From Persicitalea jodogahamensis (GTDB taxonomy: Bacteria > Bacteroidota > Bacteroidia > Cytophagales > Spirosomataceae), in contig NZ_BMXF01000005.1 in NCBI RefSeq assembly GCF_014651615.1, forward strand, positions 248,001-312,000: a DNA stretch of 64,000 nucleotides. Direction: 5' to 3'. Position 1 is the first letter of the stretch; each line of letters begins with the position of its first letter. Shown one piece after another: positions 60,073-64,000 of the stretch. The position numbers were made by a program, and so were the translations under genes. Under the pieces are notes generated by a model. It made no database searches, was not told the DNA's origin, and saw only the letters and a list, made by a program, of their open reading frames with translations.

Positions 60073-62442
60073 CTACCTATTTCCCGTCCCCAGTCTGCCG
60101 GCCCCGCCGCTTTTCTGTTCGGCCTGCATGGGATTCATCGGGCGCTGGTATTGCTGTTGCTTGTAAATCTGGAAGCGCGTCGGTTTGGCCACGGGCGGGA
60201 ACGAATTGTCCGCCGTGTCGATGTCGGCAATTTCGAAGTAGGGGTCCAGTGTCCACTGCACTACCTTCTTTTTGGTCGAAATCACTTTGTTGATTTGTTG
60301 ATCGTTGAAGCGCCAGATTTCGGCGGGGAAACGGGCGACGGAATCGGTGCCGTCCTCAAACTCCATTTTTACGATCACAGGCATTACTAGGCCTCCTTTG
60401 TTCTTTACGCTCAGGGTATAGAAATTCGTGTTCGATTGCACCAGGTCGCGGTCTTCGGGCGACAGGCTGGCGAGGTAATCCTCATACTTTTTGCGATCCT
60501 GCGCCGTAACCTTAAACTCGTCGTAGCGGTTGTAGAAATCGGCCATCGACGAATCCTGCGCGACCACGGTCTGATCCTTAGTGAGGGCATCGCGCTGCTT
60601 GCTGATGGTGTTTTTCTTGCGGGCGTCTTCCTGGCGGGCCAGCTCCTTCTCAATCTCAGGATTCTGCGTATCCACGCTGAACCAATCCACACTCACGAGG
60701 GCCTGATCCACGGGCTGCACACCGTAAAACCAGCCCTTCCAGAACCAGTCCAGATCCACGCCTGACGCATCCTCCATCGTGCGAAAGAAGTCGGCGGGCG
60801 TGGGACTTTTGAACTTCCAGCGGTTGGCGTACTCCTTAAAAGCATAATCGAACAGTTCGCGGCCCATGATCGTTTCGCGCAGGATGTTCAGCCCGGCGGC
60901 GGGCTTCGCATAAGCATTGGGGCCGAGGCCGATCACGTTGTCCGACTGGGCCATGATAGGCGAAAGTACCGCCTTGTCCGATGCCATGTAGTCGGTCACC
61001 GACTGCGCCTCACCGCGGCGTGTGGGGTAGTTGTAGTCCCATTCTTTCTCGGCCAGATACTGGCAGAACGTGTTCAGTCCTTCATCCATCCAGGTCCAGT
61101 TGCGCTCGTCGGAGTTGACGATCATCGGGAAGAAGTTGTGACCCACCTCGTGGATAATCACGCCGATCATGCCATATTTCACGCCTTCGCTATAAGTACC
61201 GTCCGCTTCGGGCCGACCGCCGTTGAACGAAATCATGGGGTACTCCATGCCACCGCCCGACGTGGCGTGGCACGAAATGGCGACCGGATAAGGGTACTCG
61301 AACGTACGCTTCCCGTACGAGCGCAGCGTGTGCTCCACAGCGCGGGTCGAGTACTGTTCCCAAAGCGGGTTGCCCTCTTTGGGATAAAACGACATCGACC
61401 AAATCTTGCGGCCATTGCCGTACACATCCGTTTTCATGGCATCCCAGATAAACCTGCGGCTGCTGGCAAAGGCGAAGTCGCGGACGTTGTCGGCTTTGTA
61501 AATCCAGGTTTTTTTGCCCGTTGGTTTGTTTTTTTCTGCCTGAATGGCCTCGTCCTGCGTCACGATGATGACGGGCGTCGTGGCATTCTCGGCGTCTTTC
61601 ATGCGCTTCTTCTGGTCGCTGGTAAGTACCTGATTGTAGTTCTGGCACTCGCCGGAGGCGGCCACGATATGGTCGTTCGGTACGGTAAGGGCGACTTTAT
61701 AATTACCAAAAATCAGCGAGAACTCACCTTGACCCAAAAACTGCTTGTGGTTCCAGCCGTTGACATCGTCGTAGGGAGCCAGGCGCGGAAACCAGTGGGC
61801 AATGAAGTAGTTGTAGTTGCCGTCTTTCTCATAAAACTCGTAGCCGCTGCGACCGTAGTATTCCGTGATGTAGTAGTTCCAGTCCACGCTGAACACCACG
61901 TTGGTATTGGGCTTCATGGCCGTTGGCAGGTCAATGCGCATCATCGTCCCCACAATGGTGTGGGGCAGGGCTTTGCCCGCTTTGTCCTTTACAGCGGTGA
62001 TGTTGTAGCCGAATTGCTTCTTGGGGTCGAGACTCGCGCCACGCCCCGCGTTCATGGCCTGCAGTTGGCGGGTGCTCATTCCTTTTTCGCTGATTGTGCC
62101 GGTACGGCTCAGGCCGCCGATGGCGTCTTCCTTAAAAAGGTTCTGATCCAGTTGAAGCCAGATATAGGGCAGATCGTCGGGAGAATTATTGAAGAAAGTA
62201 ATGGTCTCTGTGCCGATGATACGCTGGTTTTCGTCGTCGAGCTCGGCCTTGATGTCATAATCGGCGCGCTGCTGCCAGTATTCTTTACCGGGTGCGCCCG
62301 AGGCCGTGCGATACGTGTTGGGCGTGGGCAGGGCCGTTCCCAACTGCTCAAAGGTATCATTGGCTTTGTAGTTGTTGGGATTCTGCGCCCAGACGACGCC
62401 AGCCAGCAGGAAAGCAAGCATCAGGGATAGTAGTTTTTTCAT
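60073..62442 (-). CDS. M1 family metallopeptidase
   Basis: A 789-aa exported aminopeptidase-type zinc protease with signal peptide (MKKLLSLMLAFLLAGVVWAQ). The zinc motif HEVGH lies near residues 430-434 (GVIIHEVGHNFFPMIV), with the third ligand Glu downstream in NWTWMDEGLNTFCQYLA; the substrate-binding GGGMEYPMISFNGG replaces the classical GAMEN. The long C-terminal part has helices and a charged segment (EKELARQEDARKKNT). Bacteroidota have several such periplasmic M1 proteases. It lies downstream of the HupE/UreJ gene on the same strand with 75 bp between. Confidence 0.92.
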   Translation of the reverse strand: MKKLLSLMLAFLLAGVVWAQNPNNYKANDTFEQLGTALPTPNTYRTASGAPGKEYWQQRADYDIKAELDDENQRIIGTETITFFNNSPDDLPYIWLQLDQNLFKEDAIGGLSRTGTISEKGMSTRQLQAMNAGRGASLDPKKQFGYNITAVKDKAGKALPHTIVGTMMRIDLPTAMKPNTNVVFSVDWNYYITEYYGRSGYEFYEKDGNYNYFIAHWFPRLAPYDDVNGWNHKQFLGQGEFSLIFGNYKVALTVPNDHIVAASGECQNYNQVLTSDQKKRMKDAENATTPVIIVTQDEAIQAEKNKPTGKKTWIYKADNVRDFAFASSRRFIWDAMKTDVYGNGRKIWSMSFYPKEGNPLWEQYSTRAVEHTLRSYGKRTFEYPYPVAISCHATSGGGMEYPMISFNGGRPEADGTYSEGVKYGMIGVIIHEVGHNFFPMIVNSDERNWTWMDEGLNTFCQYLAEKEWDYNYPTRRGEAQSVTDYMASDKAVLSPIMAQSDNVIGLGPNAYAKPAAGLNILRETIMGRELFDYAFKEYANRWKFKSPTPADFFRTMEDASGVDLDWFWKGWFYGVQPVDQALVSVDWFSVDTQNPEIEKELARQEDARKKNTISKQRDALTKDQTVVAQDSSMADFYNRYDEFKVTAQDRKKYEDYLASLSPEDRDLVQSNTNFYTLSVKNKGGLVMPVIVKMEFEDGTDSVARFPAEIWRFNDQQINKVISTKKKVVQWTLDPYFEIADIDTADNSFPPVAKPTRFQIYKQQQYQRPMNPMQAEQKSGGAGRLGTGNR

Positions 62443-62517
62443 TTGTTTGAAGGTTAGCGCGGCTTGCCGCTCGATTGGAAGATGAAAGTAAAGTAGGTTA
62501 ATGTATTGAAAGGTAAG

Positions 62518-63141
62518 CTATTGAAACATAATTGAAAGAGATTCCTGAAAAAGCGCATTGTTAATAATTAAAGACAGAGCCATTCCTGCCACGACTCCCG
62601 AAATAATGTAGTTCCACGACCGCTTGGGGACGCGGGCCAAATCTACGATAAGGAAAGTCAGTATCAGTAAGGCCAGAACAATGAGTACCTGTCCGGCTTC
62701 CAGCCCGAGATTAAAAGCCAGCAGCGGTTGCCAGATGCTTGACTCGCTCCCCAGCAGTTCGTGCAGGTACCCCGAAAACCCCATACCGTGGATCAAGCCA
62801 AAGCCAAGAGCCAACCCATACCGCGCAGGCGACCCCCTTTCCTGCCTGACCAGCGTGGTTTTAGGAATATCATAAAACATATTGACGATGGCCGTAACGA
62901 GAATAGTAATCGGGATCAGCAACTCGATGACATCGCGACGAAAGGCGATGATATTGAAGGTGGCCAAAGCCAGCGTCAGGGAATGACCGACTGTGAAAGC
63001 CGTCACCAGAATCAGCACTTTTTTCCAATCGCGTAGCGTGTAAATGGCGCATAGCGCTACGATAAATAGAATATGGTCGTAACCTTTCGGGTCGGTGATG
63101 TGTTCAAATCCTACTTGGAGGTACGCTTGGAACTCACTCAT
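62518..63141 (-). CDS. HupE/UreJ family membrane protein
   Basis: A 207-aa integral membrane protein starting at ATG 63141 (MSEFQAYLQVGFEHITDPKG) rather than at 63195, since the family starts there. The family signature GYDHILFIVALCAIY and FTVGHSLTLALATF (conserved His and Asp for metal transport) and GLIHGMGFSGYL are clear. About six helices are present. HupE/UreJ proteins move nickel in hydrogenase and urease clusters; here no such enzyme is nearby, and standalone Bacteroidota members may have another substrate. The M1 peptidase gene follows 75 bp downstream on the same strand. Confidence 0.9.
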   Translation of the reverse strand: MSEFQAYLQVGFEHITDPKGYDHILFIVALCAIYTLRDWKKVLILVTAFTVGHSLTLALATFNIIAFRRDVIELLIPITILVTAIVNMFYDIPKTTLVRQERGSPARYGLALGFGLIHGMGFSGYLHELLGSESSIWQPLLAFNLGLEAGQVLIVLALLILTFLIVDLARVPKRSWNYIISGVVAGMALSLIINNALFQESLSIMFQ

Positions 63142-63372
63142 AAAGGGGATAAATATTTTGGGGCGGTCGCTTTTGATGTCAAAATGACTGCACAAAAAGG
63201 CTTGATTTCCTCGTAAAAAGAATTTGGGTCGCCTTTTTCCTTATTTCAAAAATTAAAGTTAGGAAAGTCTTTCGGAACTCCCTATCCTCGCAACCCTTGG
63301 TATAGCAAATGCTACGCAAGTTGTAATTTTTTCAGAAAAAAATTAAATTATTGTTTTGTCAATTATCTATCT

Positions 63373-64000
63373 ATGAGAACGATCCAACTAGAAAAAACCG
63401 GAAATCCCGCCGAAATATTAAATGTGGTAGAAAAGCCAAAGCCTCAGCCCGCTGCGGAAGAAGTTTTGGTCAAAATAATCGCCGCTCCGGTCAACCCCTC
63501 CGACATATCATTCGTACAGGGTCGGTACGGCATCCGGCCTGAACTACCCTCGGGCGCGGGGTTTGAGGGCGTTGGCACGATAGAGGCGGCTGGTGCCGAT
63601 GTGCGTCTGCCCGTTGGAAGCCGGGTGAGCTTCACGGCCATCGGCAGTTGGGGTGAGTACGCTGTCGTCAATCAGAAAGCCGCTATTCCGTTGCCGGATG
63701 CCATCCCGGATGACATGGCCGCGCAATTGTTTGTCAACCCCTTCACGGCCTGGGCCATGGTGGAAGAGTCCGGCGTTAAGGAAGGCGAATGGCTGATGAT
63801 TACGGCTTGCGGCTCGGCTTACGGCAAGCTGGTGATTCAGCTATGCCGGAAAAAGGGGATCAAGACTGTCGGCACCGTCCGCCGCGACGGCCTGAACGAG
63901 GATTTGAAAAAGCTGGGACTGGACGAGGTCGTCAACACCGAGACGGAAGACTTGCCCAAGCGCGTAAATGACATTACCGGCGGAAAAGGCGTCCGCTGCG
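63373..64000 (+). CDS. Zinc-independent MDR family reductase, 5' part
   Basis: The first 209 residues of a medium-chain dehydrogenase/reductase; the 3' end is beyond the window. MRTIQLEKTGNPAEILNVVE opens the GroES-like domain, and VNPSDISFVQGRYGIRPELP and SGAGFEGVGTIEAAGADV are typical of the quinone oxidoreductase/enoyl-thioester reductase branch. The zinc ligands of alcohol dehydrogenases (Cys, GHE) are absent: GFEGVG replaces GHE. LMITACGSAYGKLVIQLC is the nucleotide-binding turn. Likely an NADPH-dependent trans-2-enoyl thioester or quinone reductase. Start ATG at 63373. Confidence 0.9.
   Translation, partial: MRTIQLEKTGNPAEILNVVEKPKPQPAAEEVLVKIIAAPVNPSDISFVQGRYGIRPELPSGAGFEGVGTIEAAGADVRLPVGSRVSFTAIGSWGEYAVVNQKAAIPLPDAIPDDMAAQLFVNPFTAWAMVEESGVKEGEWLMITACGSAYGKLVIQLCRKKGIKTVGTVRRDGLNEDLKKLGLDEVVNTETEDLPKRVNDITGGKGVRC

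Noticed and set aside
61138-62430. Long open frame of 430 codons on the plus strand opposite the M1 peptidase gene
   Set aside because: It is an antisense shadow: the minus-strand product has HEVGH, a signal peptide and full M1 family similarity, while the plus frame shows no domain.

Overview
The window is a stretch of a Bacteroidota chromosome, most likely order Cytophagales (Dyadobacter/Spirosoma-like). Evidence: a SusC/SusD pair, C-terminal T9SS sorting domains, a uppS-bamA-ompH-ompH cluster, a DAHP synthase/chorismate mutase fusion, HEAT/cytochrome c sugar dehydrogenase-like lipoproteins, DUF1080, a menaquinone gene (menB), and promoters of the TTG-N18-20-TAnnTTTG type. I see no rRNA, CRISPR array, prophage or complete insertion sequence. 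One tRNA (Pro, GGG) is present.

Layout. 1-5.7 kb: housekeeping genes (3' end of asnS, nuoH, a secreted protein, hemH, and on the minus strand ridA, a MOSC protein and menB). 5.9-13.2 kb: a minus-strand block with susC-susD and an upstream two-gene unit (beta-propeller-like protein and DUF218/ElyC-type protein). 13.3-14.1 kb: a REP-associated tyrosine transposase (RAYT) flanked by two oppositely oriented perfect palindromes. 14.1-16 kb: AraC regulator and NmrA-type oxidoreductase. 16.2-21.4 kb: TonB receptor, TPR-like protein, and a LytS/LytTR two-component pair whose kinase carries N-terminal pentapeptide repeats. 21.6-28.2 kb: outer-membrane biogenesis cluster plus a large Ig-like protein. 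28.2-34.4 kb: S23-type four-helix-bundle gene beside lspA, proline dehydrogenase, DAHP synthase/chorismate mutase, M20 dipeptidase, and a PIN toxin-antitoxin pair. 34.6-43.1 kb: 1147-aa HEAT/cytochrome c protein, DinB, ispH, an ECF sigma/anti-sigma-like/DUF4097-like operon and a glycine-zipper lipoprotein. 43.4-56.7 kb: secreted carbohydrate-related block (second cytochrome c dehydrogenase, CE6-like esterase with T9SS tail, DUF1080, PQQ sugar dehydrogenase, and a 2186-aa GH42-like protein with about 15 tandem Ig-like repeats and a T9SS tail). 57.4-64 kb: orphan glycosyltransferase-like gene, tRNA-Pro, purM, M1 peptidase, HupE/UreJ protein and a zinc-free MDR reductase running off the end.

How the parts fit: the window mixes core metabolism (heme, menaquinone, isoprenoid, purine, aromatic amino acids, proline) and envelope assembly (BamA, OmpH/Skp, UppS, LspA) with secreted glycan-use functions. 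The least explained signals are repeats: the RAYT/REP element at 13279-14075; inverted arrays of an 8-bp unit bracketing the four-helix-bundle gene and forming the coding tail of lspA; a structured 100-bp element between asnS and nuoH; homogenised repeats inside the giant gene; and a strongly over-represented octamer AAAGTACC on both strands.
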